64,000 nt of DNA from Paenibacillus sp. Soil787 (GCF_001429545.1 NZ_LMSP01000008.1:72843-136842); one strand, 5' to 3'. Positions 39,485 to 48,837 are shown, numbered from the stretch's first letter. Numbers and translations are program-made. Notes: a model not told the origin generated them from the sequence alone.

Positions 39485-40414
39485 ATGATCAAACATTCCC
39501 CCTACATTCTGCTAGTTCTCGCCACATGTATATGGGGAGGTAATTTTGTTGCTGGCAAGGCGCTTGTCCTTCATATTCCACCGATTACACTGGCTGCCTT
39601 ACGTTGGAGTATTGCTTTTCTTTGTCTTCTGCCATTCTTTGGCAAGCAGGCTTGGCAGCTTAGAGCTGAATTTCTCCGCAGCTGGAAAATGATTCTTTTT
39701 CTGTCCGCAACCGGTGTTGCGGGATTTAATACCTTAACCTATGTGGCTGTCCAATATACAGGTTCGATTAATGCTTCATTAATGAATTCGGCCACGCCTA
39801 TCCTGGTTGTGATTTTAACCTGGTTAGTTATGAAAGAGAGGTTCGCATGGTCGGCTTTACCAGGAATTTTGGTGTCCATGGCTGGTGTGAGCTGGATTAT
39901 TAGTCGGGGGAGTGTGTCGGCGCTCTTGAGTCTTTCTTTTAACAAAGGCGACTTGTTTATGCTAGTGGCCGTTCTGTGTTGGGCTCTATATTCGGTAGGT
40001 ATGAAAAAGATGTCAGGACGATTCCCATCCAGTCCTTTTCTACTAATTCAAATGACTGTGGCTTTAGTGCTGCTGCTTCCGCTTTCGGCAATGGAGTGGG
40101 CGCTGAAATCGCCACACGTTGATTGGAGTCCTTCTCTTGTAACAGGACTTATTTATATTGGTTTGTTTGCATCGATTGTAGCTTTCTTGAGCTGGAATCG
40201 CGCCATTGAGCTTGCTGGGCCTCAGCGTTGTGCGGGTTTTCTGAATCTGATTCCGATGTTCAGTGCGGTTTTTGCAACAGCTTTTACCGGGGAAGCGTTA
40301 AGGATGTATCATCTTTTAGGGGCGATTTGGATCGTTGCAGGGGTGTACATCACGAATTATGCAATAAAGAAGCAGCAAACGAAAGATGCAAGAATAGAGA
40401 TAGCAAAAACCTAG
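39485..40414 (+). CDS. EamA-family (DMT) transporter
   Basis: 309 residues with ten hydrophobic segments in two EamA repeats (about 8-140 and 155-298). ATCIWGGNFVAGKAL and ASIVAFLSWNRAIELAGPQR are typical. Such carriers export metabolites such as amino acids; substrate unknown. AAGGAG at 39469-39474 precedes ATG 39485. Divergent from the germination operon; ends at a strong terminator. Confidence 0.9.
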   Translation: MIKHSPYILLVLATCIWGGNFVAGKALVLHIPPITLAALRWSIAFLCLLPFFGKQAWQLRAEFLRSWKMILFLSATGVAGFNTLTYVAVQYTGSINASLMNSATPILVVILTWLVMKERFAWSALPGILVSMAGVSWIISRGSVSALLSLSFNKGDLFMLVAVLCWALYSVGMKKMSGRFPSSPFLLIQMTVALVLLLPLSAMEWALKSPHVDWSPSLVTGLIYIGLFASIVAFLSWNRAIELAGPQRCAGFLNLIPMFSAVFATAFTGEALRMYHLLGAIWIVAGVYITNYAIKKQQTKDARIEIAKT

Positions 40415-40435
40415 CGGAGCTTCCGCTAGGTTTTT
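40408..40435 (+). terminator. Terminator of the EamA gene
   Basis: An 11-bp perfect stem (AACCTAGCGGA/TCCGCTAGGTT) with a 3-base loop and T-run, overlapping the stop codon. Confidence 0.9.
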
Positions 40436-40508
40436 CGCTTCAAGTAAGGCCCAATGTGCATACTGACGCTCCACCGTGGAACATTTCAAAGAAAAATAGG
40501 ACTATTAT

Positions 40509-40718
40509 TTAGACTTGTGGGGCGCTTTGAAGCGAAGAGTATACTTGGCTTACCATTGTTTGCGCCTGGGCTATCTCAGCAGAGGCTGCTTTTAAAGCTT
40601 GTTCACATAACGTTTGGTTTGCAGCAGATTGTTCGATTGCTTGAGCAATCATGTCTTTGGCGATTGATGAAGATGCTTCTGCCTTTTTTAACAGGTCTGT
40701 GTCGATTTGTTGGGCCAT
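40509..40718 (-). CDS. Small helical hypothetical protein
   Basis: 69 residues, Ala/Gln/Ser-rich and predicted helical (MAQQIDTDLLKKAEASSS, then KAASAEIAQAQTMVSQVY). GGAGGAG precedes ATG 40718; the in-frame ATG at 40733 overlaps it. No recognised family; size and composition are reminiscent of small spore proteins, which is only a guess. Confidence 0.6.
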   Translation of the reverse strand: MAQQIDTDLLKKAEASSSIAKDMIAQAIEQSAANQTLCEQALKAASAEIAQAQTMVSQVYSSLQSAPQV

Positions 40719-40923
40719 TTCTTTCTCCTCCATCCAGATAATTATTTAATAACGAACATAATATATCCCATCTTAATAAAAAAAAACTGGAAATAAATAA
40801 GTCAACGAAAGGATTGAACGTTGGAAAGTTTCGTTAGAAATCAACCGCCTGAGAGGAATGAATATATGATTGATTAAGCATACTAAACACACAACACAGA
40901 TTGCATATGAGGGGTGTACTAAG

Positions 40924-41406
40924 ATGTTTATAACCAAAAGATCTCACAAAGCTTTGATTTTAACCGCAGCGACCATATCCATTATTGTATCGGGATGTGC
41001 AGCTAAACCAAATAACCTAAAACAGCAAAATGCACCAATTAAACAGCAACAAGTACAACAACCGGGTACTGAGGATAATCGCATCCAAATAGCGAAAGAA
41101 GCGGCAGCGAAAATTGCAACGCTAGACAGCGTAAAACAAACAAATGTGCTGGTAACCAAAAGAAATGCCTATGTTGCTGCTGTGCTAAAAAACAATCAAC
41201 AATTAACACGTAATATTGAAGACCAAATTGCCAATCAAGTCAGAGCAACGGACCCGAATATCCAGAATGTTTACGTCTCAACGAATCCAGATTTGGTGAA
41301 CCGCTTCAATACTTATGTACTTGATGTTCAACAAGGAAGACCAGTTGCCGGTTTTGTTGACCAGTTTAAAGAGATCGTAGCTAGAGTTTTCCCGACCGCC
41401 AAATAA
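40924..41406 (+). CDS. YhcN/YlaJ-family sporulation lipoprotein
   Basis: 160 residues. Lipobox VSGC (Cys25) after a hydrophobic signal, a Gln-rich linker (LKQQNAPIKQQQVQQPG), then the YhcN/YlaJ domain (KIATLDSVKQTNVLVTKRNA, VYVSTNPDLVNRF). Members are lipoproteins of the spore inner membrane made in sporulation. GAGGGGTG precedes ATG 40924; a longer in-frame start at 40870 is not supported. Confidence 0.88.
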   Translation: MFITKRSHKALILTAATISIIVSGCAAKPNNLKQQNAPIKQQQVQQPGTEDNRIQIAKEAAAKIATLDSVKQTNVLVTKRNAYVAAVLKNNQQLTRNIEDQIANQVRATDPNIQNVYVSTNPDLVNRFNTYVLDVQQGRPVAGFVDQFKEIVARVFPTAK

Positions 41407-41602
41407 TTTCTTATCAGGGATGGAAAAAGTTTATGAGCAGGCAGCCGGCATTATTAGCGGCTGCCTGCTTGCGTTTTCAGGCACGGCTCAGTTGGTATGA
41501 TAGTCATCACTCAGCCGTTTTCTCCAATTACAAAAGATTAGATTCTTTTATTTCTGTTCTCAGCATATTAATCAGACAAGCCTTTTACAGGAGCTGGTTG
41601 GT

Positions 41603-42181
41603 TTGTCTTCGTTACAAAAAAACATAGCAATCATTTTGGGGAGTTTGCTGATTTCAATAGGGATCAATTTTTTTCTCATGCCATTTAAGATACTAGATGG
41701 CGGGCTCATTGGAATTGCCCTTATTATTAATTATTTGTTTGGACTCAAAGTGGGACTAATTATGTTTTTGTGCAGCATTCCTATTTTTATATTGGTATGG
41801 TTTCATTACAGTGAGATGTTTTACAACAGCATTTATGGGTTGTTCTTTTCTTCATTCGTTATCGATTTCTTAGTTCCATACCGTGATCTTTTCTTATTTT
41901 ATGTGGATTTTACATCATTCAGCAGCTCCGTGATCGGCGGATTTATTGTGGGAACTGGGATAGGAATCATGTTGCGTTATGAAACCAGTACCGGCGGAAC
42001 GGACTTGCTGGCGCAATATTTCTCGAAATGGGTTCCGCTAAATGTGGGAATAATTATTTTTATCATCGATGGTATGATTATCTGCCTTGGAGGACTGTTG
42101 CTGTCGGCTGAAACATTCCTGCTTTCCATCCTTACAATTACCGCAGGTGGTGTAGCGACTAGTCTTTGTACGATGAAATGA
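41603..42181 (+). CDS. YitT-family membrane protein
   Basis: 192 residues with about five membrane segments. LISIGINFFLMPFKILDGGL and GIGIMLRYETSTGGTDLLAQ are family signatures. The usual C-terminal DUF2179 domain of full-length YitT proteins is missing, so this is the short form. TTG 41603 has AGGAG about 9 bases upstream. Function unknown in the family (a transport role is suspected). Confidence 0.85.
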   Translation: MSSLQKNIAIILGSLLISIGINFFLMPFKILDGGLIGIALIINYLFGLKVGLIMFLCSIPIFILVWFHYSEMFYNSIYGLFFSSFVIDFLVPYRDLFLFYVDFTSFSSSVIGGFIVGTGIGIMLRYETSTGGTDLLAQYFSKWVPLNVGIIIFIIDGMIICLGGLLLSAETFLLSILTITAGGVATSLCTMK

Positions 42182-42212
42182 AAAACCACCGGAATATTGG
42201 ATTGGAATATGC

Positions 42213-42257
42213 AAAAAAACTGCGTTCCCTACAACTGTAGAAAACGCAGTTTTTTTT
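42213..42257. terminator. Terminator between the YitT gene and the convergent frameshifted gene
   Basis: AAACTGCGTT/AACGCAGTTT with a run of eight T on the + strand and A-run on the other side. Confidence 0.85.
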
Positions 42258-42260
42258 GTC

Positions 42261-42624
42261 TTAATCGATTTTCTCCATATGCGCATGATTGCGGCGAAGG
42301 AGATCAACAGCCGCCGGATAATCGGCATCGCTGACTTTGGCTGAAAGCACATAATAAAGAGCATCTTCATCCTCATCCCTATATGCTTCAGAAGAATGAG
42401 TCTCGACTGTTGGCATCACGCCTAGAACTCCGACACCATTATTCAGATTCGTTTCTCCGCCGGTTCCAACTCCGGCTACGAAAGGCAGCAGTACACGTCC
42501 GGTGCCATTGAAGCCATCTGGCAATCTGCCAACTTCGAGCATTTCCGGACTATACTTCAGCAGTAGAACCTTCGCATCTTCGGCTTGATTTTCACTGTGA
42601 AATAGGCTTGAATCATCCGGCTCA
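42261..42624 (-). pseudogene. Hypothetical gene with probable frameshift near its 5' end
   Basis: The main frame encodes about 110 residues (FHSENQAEDAKVLLL, RLPDGFNGTGRVLLPF, YYVLSAKVSDADYPAAVDLL, RRNHAHMEKID). The best start, ATG 42624 with AAGGAG 9 bases upstream, lies in another frame and reads MSRMIQAYF before running to a stop. Adding one base near 42600 joins MSRMIQAYF to HSENQAEDA in a plausible single protein. Alternatively a GTG at 42635 is used, but AAGGAG then abuts the start. Either a mutated gene or a sequence error; the family is not firmly recognised. Confidence 0.55.
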
Positions 42625-42871
42625 TGAATTTTCACTCCTTATAATAGTGTTGGTAAGGTTGATCATATAGAAAACTTACCCAGATAGCAGCGTAATACCG
42701 ACCTTTCAATCAAAATAAATTAAACTTAGCTTAATGATCGGGATTATCGGATTGAATTAGACGTAAATCCTGCATTATAAGGGATAATGAAGGAAGGGAT
42801 TAAATCTTTTGATTGGACAAAAATCTATCTTTAGTTCAAAATAGAATTAAGTGCAGGGGAGGTCAACCAAC

Positions 42872-43516
42872 ATGCCGACAAATAACTTTCGTCATTTACT
42901 ACGTATTTTTTGGACATTTCTTCGTATCAGTCCACTCACATTCGGTGGTGGTTATGCCATGCTTCCTGCTATCCAAAGAGAAGTTGTCGTCACGAACAAG
43001 TGGATGACCGACGATGAGATGTCGGAACTGCTTGCGATTTCTGGAGCAGCTCCGGGTGGTGTAGGCGTCAATGTATCAGCTCTAGTAGGGTATCATTTGG
43101 CAGGAATAAGAGGAGCGATAGCAGCCGTCATTGGCATTACGCTTCCTACTTTTTTTATCGTGATACTGCTGAGTATCATTTACACATTCCTTCAAAGTTA
43201 TCCGAAAATGCAAGCCATTATGGAAGGTATCCATGCGGCTATCGTAGGATTAATCGCTGCCGCTGCTTACAAAATGGCGAAATCCTCTATTATAGATAAA
43301 ATGACGCTAATAGCCGCAGTTTGCACCGTTCTTTTGCTGCTCTTCCTGCCGATATCACCTATTTTAATGATTATTTTCGGTCTATTGGTCGGGATTGCCG
43401 TTGTTTTCCTGAAACAGCGCTTGGGAATGAAGAATCCGATCAAGAGGCAAGATGACTCAATGTCAGGAGACAAAAGCAATCTTGCTGCCGACTATTACTT
43501 CGCAGACGGGATTTGA
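42872..43516 (+). CDS. Chromate transporter, first subunit (CHR family)
   Basis: 214 residues with about six membrane segments. The CHR motif ISPLTFGGGYAMLPAIQREV and the GAAPGGVGVNVSALVGYHLAG loop are present. Short-chain chromate transporters act as pairs of half-size proteins in opposite orientation; the second subunit follows. GGGGAGG precedes ATG 42872. Real substrate may be chromate, sulfate or another anion. Confidence 0.9.
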   Translation: MPTNNFRHLLRIFWTFLRISPLTFGGGYAMLPAIQREVVVTNKWMTDDEMSELLAISGAAPGGVGVNVSALVGYHLAGIRGAIAAVIGITLPTFFIVILLSIIYTFLQSYPKMQAIMEGIHAAIVGLIAAAAYKMAKSSIIDKMTLIAAVCTVLLLLFLPISPILMIIFGLLVGIAVVFLKQRLGMKNPIKRQDDSMSGDKSNLAADYYFADGI

Positions 43517-43531
43517 GGAATGAGGTGGAAT

Positions 43532-44074
43532 ATGCTCTTAAGTTTGTTTATTACTTTCTTTAAAATTGGCATGATCTCATTCGGTGGCGGTTACGCAATG
43601 ATTCCTGTTATCCAAAGTGAGGTGGAGAGGCATCAATGGCTCACTTCCGGTGATTTTAATAACGTTATATCCTTAGCTGGTACAGGCCCCGGACCGATTG
43701 CAACGAATAGCGCCACGTTAATCGGATTTCATACAGCCGGTGTGCCAGGTGCTATTGCAGCTACGTTAGGAATGGTGCTGCCTTCACTCATCCTTATTAT
43801 TGTATTAGCCGCTTTTTTGTATAAATGGCATGCGAATAAATGGTTTAAATCTTCTTTCTATGGTTTGAAACCAGTCGTAACAGGCTTTATCATTTTTGCA
43901 GCGATACACTTCGGATGGTCGGGGTTAGGACCAGTGAAGCATCAAATATCTTGGGACCAAATTGCCACAGTGCTTATTGCGGTAGGTGCCTTTCTAGCCA
44001 TTATTAAATATAAGCTGCATCCTTTTATGGTCATCGTATTTGCGGGTGTTATGGGCATTGTTTTTTTTCAGTAA
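43532..44074 (+). CDS. Chromate transporter, second subunit (CHR family)
   Basis: 180 residues, homologous to the first subunit (FKIGMISFGGGYAMIPVIQS, TGPGPIATNSATLIGFHTAG). It lies 15 bases after it. ATG 43532 is preceded by GAGGTGG; ATG 43520 is possible but has no spacing to a ribosome site. Together the pair makes the heteromeric short-chain CHR exporter. Confidence 0.9.
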   Translation: MLLSLFITFFKIGMISFGGGYAMIPVIQSEVERHQWLTSGDFNNVISLAGTGPGPIATNSATLIGFHTAGVPGAIAATLGMVLPSLILIIVLAAFLYKWHANKWFKSSFYGLKPVVTGFIIFAAIHFGWSGLGPVKHQISWDQIATVLIAVGAFLAIIKYKLHPFMVIVFAGVMGIVFFQ

Positions 44075-44097
44075 TTTAATAAAGCATCTTCTTATAG

Positions 44098-44142
44098 GGC
44101 TCTCTTTTCATTCCTTCAGATGGAGTGAAAGGAGAGTTTTTT
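44098..44142 (+). terminator. Terminator of the chromate transporter operon
   Basis: A 15-bp stem with two G-T pairs (CTCTCTTTTCATTCC with GGAGTGAAAGGAGAG) and six T. Copy B of the dispersed repeat starts about 13 bases behind it. Confidence 0.85.
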
Positions 44143-44154
44143 ATTAACATTATA

Positions 44155-44466
44155 GAAAGTATAAGTTTTCAGGAGAGGACTGAGGGGTTACCCCTTTCTA
44201 ATAGAATTTATATGTTTTGTGCTAAGAGTTTGGGCTGGAGTGAACTTTAACGAGAAGGCGTGACTTTGGTTTTGGAGAAACCATGCAATTGTACATGCTT
44301 TTTTTTCTTTAAATAGGTTCTATTCGTAAATTCCTGCAATCGTGCAGGCTTTTCTCGGTCTTTTTTAAATTTTAGGATGGAAGAGCTGAAAATTCCTGCA
44401 TTTTAGCAGGCTTTTCCACTTCTGAAACTAGATTTAGCAAAATACCTGCACTTTCGCAATTATTTT
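44155..44466. repeat. Dispersed repeat, copy B: head motif plus four TGCA hairpins
   Basis: GAAAGTATAAGTT at the start, GAACTTTAACGAGAAG at about 44242-44257, then hairpin motifs CATGCAATTGTACATG (44282), CCTGCAATCGTGCAGG (44333), CCTGCATTTTAGCAGG (44395) and CCTGCACTTTCGCA (44445). Same order and almost same spacing as copy A (34111-34446). Stem 3 is paired here (CCTGC/GCAGG) though the loop text differs. It lies upstream of pckA (ATG 44677). Confidence 0.85.
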
Positions 44467-44676
44467 AGGCCGTTGCCATATTAGTTCTCCTCGAACATTA
44501 GGAGGAATTCAATGACGGTTTTTTATTATTGTGTATTATTTGTGTCGAATAGTGATAAAAAAATATTTTATGTGCTATAAACAATATTATATTCACTTAT
44601 TTCGTTATATAATGTACACTATATAACAAATAGAACACACTATATATAATGCCTTATCAATGAGAGGGATGGGAGA

Positions 44677-46245
44677 ATGAGCATAGAACTAAAGGTTGAA
44701 CAGCTAAGAGCAGGTGCCACCCACTATAATTTGTCAGTGTCAGAGCTAATGAGAGTGAGCATTGAGCGCAAAGAAGGATCTTTCGCGTCCTCCGGAGCGC
44801 TTCAGGTGAACACTGGTAAATATACAGGGCGTTCTCCCAAGGACAAATACATTGTAAATGAAGCTTCTGTAGCTGATCATATCGATTGGGGAGCTGTGAA
44901 TCAGCCGATGTCGGAGCAGCAATTCGAGCGGCTGTATCAAAAAGCGCAAGACTACATGGCGGTGAAAGAATTGTTCATCTTTGATGGTTTTGCTGGAGCA
45001 GATTTGGCGTACAGGCTGCCGATTCGAGTAGTCAATGAGTATGCTTGGCACAATTTGTTCGCCCATCAACTGTTTATTCGTCCTAGTCAGATGGAATTGC
45101 TGTCGCATAAGCCGGAGTTCACTGTTATTGCTCTACCCGGTTTTAAAGCTGATCCACTCATCGACGGTACCAGGTCGGAAACGTTCATTTCCATTTCTTT
45201 TGAGAAAAAAATCGTGCTGATTGGCGGTACGGAATACGCCGGTGAAATGAAGAAATCCATTTTCAGCGTTCTGAATTATCTCTTGCCTGGTCAAGAAGTT
45301 CTACCTATGCATTGCTCGGCCAATGTTAGTGAAGAAGGACATGTAGCTTTGTTCTTCGGGTTATCTGGCACAGGGAAAACGACACTTTCGGCGGATCCGA
45401 ATCGCCGTCTCATCGGTGATGATGAACATGGCTGGACGGAGACGGGCGTATTTAATTTCGAGGGAGGCTGCTACGCAAAATGTGCTGGCCTTACTGAGGC
45501 GAAAGAGCCGCAGATTTGGCAGGCCATCCGATTCGGTACGGTTTTGGAGAATGTTGTGCTTGATCCTACGAGCGGCGTTGCCGATTACGGCAATACGCAA
45601 ATTACGGAAAATACACGTGCAGCCTATCCTTTGGAGTATATCCCTGGCGTGAAGATTCCGGGAATCGCCGGTCATCCTGATGTCATCATGTTCTTGACGG
45701 CTGATGCCTCCGGAGTTCTGCCTCCTATTTCCAAGCTGACGAAAGAACAAGCAATGTACCACTTCTTGTCTGGTTACACGTCAAAGCTCGCTGGTACAGA
45801 ACGTGGAGTTACGGAACCAGAAGCAACGTTCTCTACTTGTTTCGGGGCGCCATTCTTGCCGCTTCGTCCTAACGTTTATGCACAGATGCTGGGGCGTAAG
45901 ATCGAAGAACATAAGGCCAACGTGTACCTCATTAATACAGGTTGGGTTGGCGGTTCTTATGGCGAAGGCAAACGCATGAATTTAGTGTATACAAGAGCAA
46001 TGGTTACAGCTGCTTTAAACGGCAGCTTGGAGAATACGACGTTCACGGAAGTTCCCTTCTTCGGTCTATTATGTCCTGATGCGGTACCAGGGGTTCCGAG
46101 CGAGCTCTTACTGCCAAGGAACACTTGGCAAGATCAAAGTCAATATGATGTCAAGGCGAAGGAATTAGCGCAGCGTTTTATCCATAACTTCCAAAAATTC
46201 GAGGGTGTCGATGAACGTATCAGCGCTGCTGGTCCTAAGATTTAA
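44677..46245 (+). CDS. pckA: Phosphoenolpyruvate carboxykinase (ATP)
   Basis: 522 residues. Converts oxaloacetate and ATP to phosphoenolpyruvate, the first gluconeogenic step. YTGRSPKDK (49-57) binds substrate, [20 protein letters not shown] (about 227-246) is the P-loop (kinase-1a), with [10 protein letters not shown] after it giving the metal-binding Asp. [12 protein letters not shown] carries the active-site Lys. GGGAG precedes ATG 44677. The very AT-rich leader contains TATAAT-like boxes. In B. subtilis pckA is repressed by CcpN, whose gene is next. Confidence 0.96.
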   Translation: MSIELKVEQLRAGATHYNLSVSELMRVSIERKEGSFASSGALQVNTGKYTGRSPKDKYIVNEASVADHIDWGAVNQPMSEQQFERLYQKAQDYMAVKELFIFDGFAGADLAYRLPIRVVNEYAWHNLFAHQLFIRPSQMELLSHKPEFTVIALPGFKADPLIDGTRSETFISISFEKKIVLIGGTEYAGEMKKSIFSVLNYLLPGQEVLPMHCSANVSEEGHVALFFGLSGTGKTTLSADPNRRLIGDDEHGWTETGVFNFEGGCYAKCAGLTEAKEPQIWQAIRFGTVLENVVLDPTSGVADYGNTQITENTRAAYPLEYIPGVKIPGIAGHPDVIMFLTADASGVLPPISKLTKEQAMYHFLSGYTSKLAGTERGVTEPEATFSTCFGAPFLPLRPNVYAQMLGRKIEEHKANVYLINTGWVGGSYGEGKRMNLVYTRAMVTAALNGSLENTTFTEVPFFGLLCPDAVPGVPSELLLPRNTWQDQSQYDVKAKELAQRFIHNFQKFEGVDERISAAGPKI

Positions 46246-46301
46246 AACGAACTTTAGATGAGTTAGAATAAGTAAGACAAGATTTAGGAAAGGGGGGAAA
46301 C

Positions 46302-46937
46302 ATCATAGAGCTTACATCCCGACAGATGGAAATTATCGATTTAGTCAAAAAGCATGCACCGATTACAGGGGAGCGAATTGCTGAATTGCTTGGAATTAGC
46401 CGTCCGACCATTCGTTCCGACCTTGCAGTTTTGGTAATGCTTCGCTATATCGATGCCAAACCAAAGGTAGGATATTTCCTAGGAACGGCTGCTCTTGAAG
46501 TAGATTCACCTTTCAAACATATAGAAGCTGTAAAAGTAAAGGATGTCATGGGAATCCCTATTGTTCTTAGGGAAACCTCCACCGTAAGCGACGCTGTAGT
46601 AACTCTTTTTCTCGAAAATGTAGGAAGCTTGATTGTTGTGAATATGCAGGGGGTTTTAGCCGGCATTGTTACTAGGAAGGACTTGCTAAAAGTTACGCTT
46701 GGGCAAGCGACGGCAAATACTATGCCCGTTTCACTAGTCATGACAAGGCATCCGAATGTTGTGACGGTAAACCCGGAAGACAGTGTATTAGAAGCAGCGC
46801 GGAAAATGATTCATCATCAAGTAGATGGGCTGCCTGTGGTTAAGAGTGAGGCTGATCAAGAGCCAGATGAAGTGGTTGGCCGAATTACGAAAACAACAAT
46901 GACCAAATTGCTGCTTGATGTAGCGCTGGGTACTTAA
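46302..46937 (+). CDS. ccpN: Gluconeogenesis repressor CcpN (HTH plus CBS pair; possible ATC start)
   Basis: 211 residues if translated from ATC 46302, 203 from ATG 46326. An N-terminal winged helix (RIAELLGISRPTIRSDLAVL, VGYF) is followed by two CBS domains (about 80-205), as in CcpN/YqzB of B. subtilis. The frame before ATG 46326 reads IELTSRQ, part of the normal CcpN N-terminus, and AAGGGGGG (46290-46297) lies 4-5 bases before ATC 46302. ATG 46326 lacks a ribosome site. It sits between pckA, its expected target, and its usual partner gene. Confidence 0.9.
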   Translation: MIELTSRQMEIIDLVKKHAPITGERIAELLGISRPTIRSDLAVLVMLRYIDAKPKVGYFLGTAALEVDSPFKHIEAVKVKDVMGIPIVLRETSTVSDAVVTLFLENVGSLIVVNMQGVLAGIVTRKDLLKVTLGQATANTMPVSLVMTRHPNVVTVNPEDSVLEAARKMIHHQVDGLPVVKSEADQEPDEVVGRITKTTMTKLLLDVALGT

Positions 46938-46952
46938 TCAGGGGGAGTGTAA

Positions 46953-47753
46953 GTGGGAGAGAAGATCCATACGATTTTCGTTTGTTCGGATTCAGTGGGA
47001 GAAACAGCGAATACTGTCGTACAAGCAACGATCCGCCAATTTAATGCAAGCCAAGTACAAGTCAGGCGTTTCGGATCTATCCGAACGGAAGATGAAGTAC
47101 GCGCTTTAGTAGAAGAGGCAGCGAAAGTGGATGGTTTCATTGCTTATACGTTAGTATTGCCTGAGCTTAGAGAGATGATGCGGCAGGAAGCCATACGTTT
47201 AAGTGTAAATGCCATTGATATCATGGGACCCATGATGCAGGCTTTCATAGATACTTTTAAGGGTTCTCCGAAGCGGAAAGTCGGTTTGCTTTATCAGCTT
47301 GATGAACAATACTACCAACGAGTAGAAGCGGTAGAGTTCACGGTAAACAGTGACGATGGCAAGGACCCTAGCGCTATGAAGCAAGCGCAAATTGTTTTAA
47401 TTGGACCTTCCCGAACCTCCAAAACGCCACTCAGCATTTATTTGGCGCACAAAGGCTATAAGGTGGCGAATTACCCGCTTGTTCCTGAGGTGAAGCCGCC
47501 TGCAATTATATATGAGCTTGACCCGAGTAAATTAATTGGTTTGACGATGAGTCCCGAACATCTGGTACGTATTCGCACGGAACGTCTGAAAGCGGTCGGA
47601 CTTCCTTTTGGCGCTAAATATGCGACAGGGGAGCGAGTCGAAGAAGAGCTGGCATTCGCAATGAAATTATATCGTGAGATTGGTTGTAAGATCATTGATG
47701 TAAGTGAGAAGGCCATTGAAGAAACGGCTGGTCTGATTCTAGCAGACAGATAG
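46953..47753 (+). CDS. yqfL: Pyruvate, phosphate dikinase regulatory protein (kinase/pyrophosphorylase, DUF299)
   Basis: 266 residues, full length. IFVCSDSVGETANTVVQA is the N-terminal signature; the P-loop-like IVLIGPSRTSKTPLSIYLA (about 150-168) binds nucleotide; NYPLVPEVKPP follows. The family phosphorylates and dephosphorylates pyruvate, phosphate dikinase or PEP synthase. In B. subtilis yqfL forms an operon with ccpN, as here (15-base gap). GTG 46953 has GGGGGAG upstream. No PPDK gene is in the window. Confidence 0.93.
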   Translation: MGEKIHTIFVCSDSVGETANTVVQATIRQFNASQVQVRRFGSIRTEDEVRALVEEAAKVDGFIAYTLVLPELREMMRQEAIRLSVNAIDIMGPMMQAFIDTFKGSPKRKVGLLYQLDEQYYQRVEAVEFTVNSDDGKDPSAMKQAQIVLIGPSRTSKTPLSIYLAHKGYKVANYPLVPEVKPPAIIYELDPSKLIGLTMSPEHLVRIRTERLKAVGLPFGAKYATGERVEEELAFAMKLYREIGCKIIDVSEKAIEETAGLILADR

Positions 47754-47794
47754 CGGGGAAGCCAATATTTCCTAATAGAAAGGGTGAATGATGT

Positions 47795-48760
47795 ATGCAA
47801 AGAGATTTGTCTCTGGAAATTGTACGAGTAACAGAATCTGCGGCTTTAGCGTCCGCACGTTGGACGGGAAAAGGGAATAAACACAGCGCTGACGAGGCAG
47901 CAACTTCTGCTATGCGTTCTATTTTTAGCTCCATACCTTTCCGAGGAACGGTTGTCATTGGTGAAGGTGAGATGGATGAAGCCCCGATGCTGTTCATCGG
48001 TGAGTCTGTAGGAAATGGGTTGGGACCCGAATATGATGTGGCTGTTGATCCGCTCGAAGGTACCGATATTGTAGCAAGCGGCAGGAACAATGCCCTATCC
48101 GTGGTAGCCATAGCTGAGAAAGGGAACCTGCTGCATGCACCGGATATGTATATGGAGAAGCTGGCCGTAGGACCGCGTTTGGTTGGCAAATTGAACTTGG
48201 ATGACCCCCTCGAATTAACGATTAGAAAAGCCGCTCTTCAATTACAAAAAGAGATAACAGAACTAACCGTGTCTATCTTAGATCGCAAAAGGCATGCAGA
48301 TAAAATCCTTGTTTTACGGACGCTGGGTGTCAAAATTCATTTACTGAATGATGGTGATGTTGCGGGTGCTATGGCAGCAGCTTTCCCAGAAACGGGCATT
48401 GATCTGCACGTAGGTTCCGGAGGCGCACCGGAAGGGGTGCTCGCAGCGGCTGCACTTCGTTGTATGGGAGGCGAATTTCAAGGACGGCTTCTCCCAGAGA
48501 ATGAAGATGAGATAGGGCGGTGCAAGGAGATGGGGATTGTTGATCCATCCAAAGTGCTTGGAATGCGCGAGTTAGTAGGCGATTCTGACATTTATTTCGC
48601 TGCAACCGGTGTGACCTCGGGAGACTTCCTGAGCGGCGTTAAATTTCTATTTGGCGGTCGCGCAGAAACACATTCGGTCGTTATGAGGGCGCAAACTCAG
48701 ACGGTTCGCTTCATTCAATGCGCTCATCAGATGCATGAGTATCACCTCGGGAGCGCCTGA
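47795..48760 (+). CDS. glpX: Fructose-1,6-bisphosphatase class II
   Basis: 321 residues. Removes the 1-phosphate of fructose-1,6-bisphosphate in gluconeogenesis. Metal-binding motifs VVIGEGEMDEAPML (about 51-64) and DPLEGTDIVASG (about 85-96) are clear, with GGAPEGVLAAAALRCMGGEF later. ATG 47795 follows AAAGGG. It lies 41 bases after yqfL and completes a pckA-ccpN-yqfL-glpX gluconeogenic block. Confidence 0.95.
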   Translation: MQRDLSLEIVRVTESAALASARWTGKGNKHSADEAATSAMRSIFSSIPFRGTVVIGEGEMDEAPMLFIGESVGNGLGPEYDVAVDPLEGTDIVASGRNNALSVVAIAEKGNLLHAPDMYMEKLAVGPRLVGKLNLDDPLELTIRKAALQLQKEITELTVSILDRKRHADKILVLRTLGVKIHLLNDGDVAGAMAAAFPETGIDLHVGSGGAPEGVLAAAALRCMGGEFQGRLLPENEDEIGRCKEMGIVDPSKVLGMRELVGDSDIYFAATGVTSGDFLSGVKFLFGGRAETHSVVMRAQTQTVRFIQCAHQMHEYHLGSA

Positions 48761-48837
48761 GCTAGCTATATAAAGAACTACATAAGGGGCTGTTCCAAAA
48801 GTGTTCGTATGATAGAGAACGCCCCGAATTTTACGTA

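Noticed and set aside
42261..42635. GTG 42635 as a normal start of the hypothetical protein
   Set aside because: The ribosome site AAGGAG directly abuts the GTG, giving no spacing; the ATG at 42624 in another frame fits better, hence the frameshift call.
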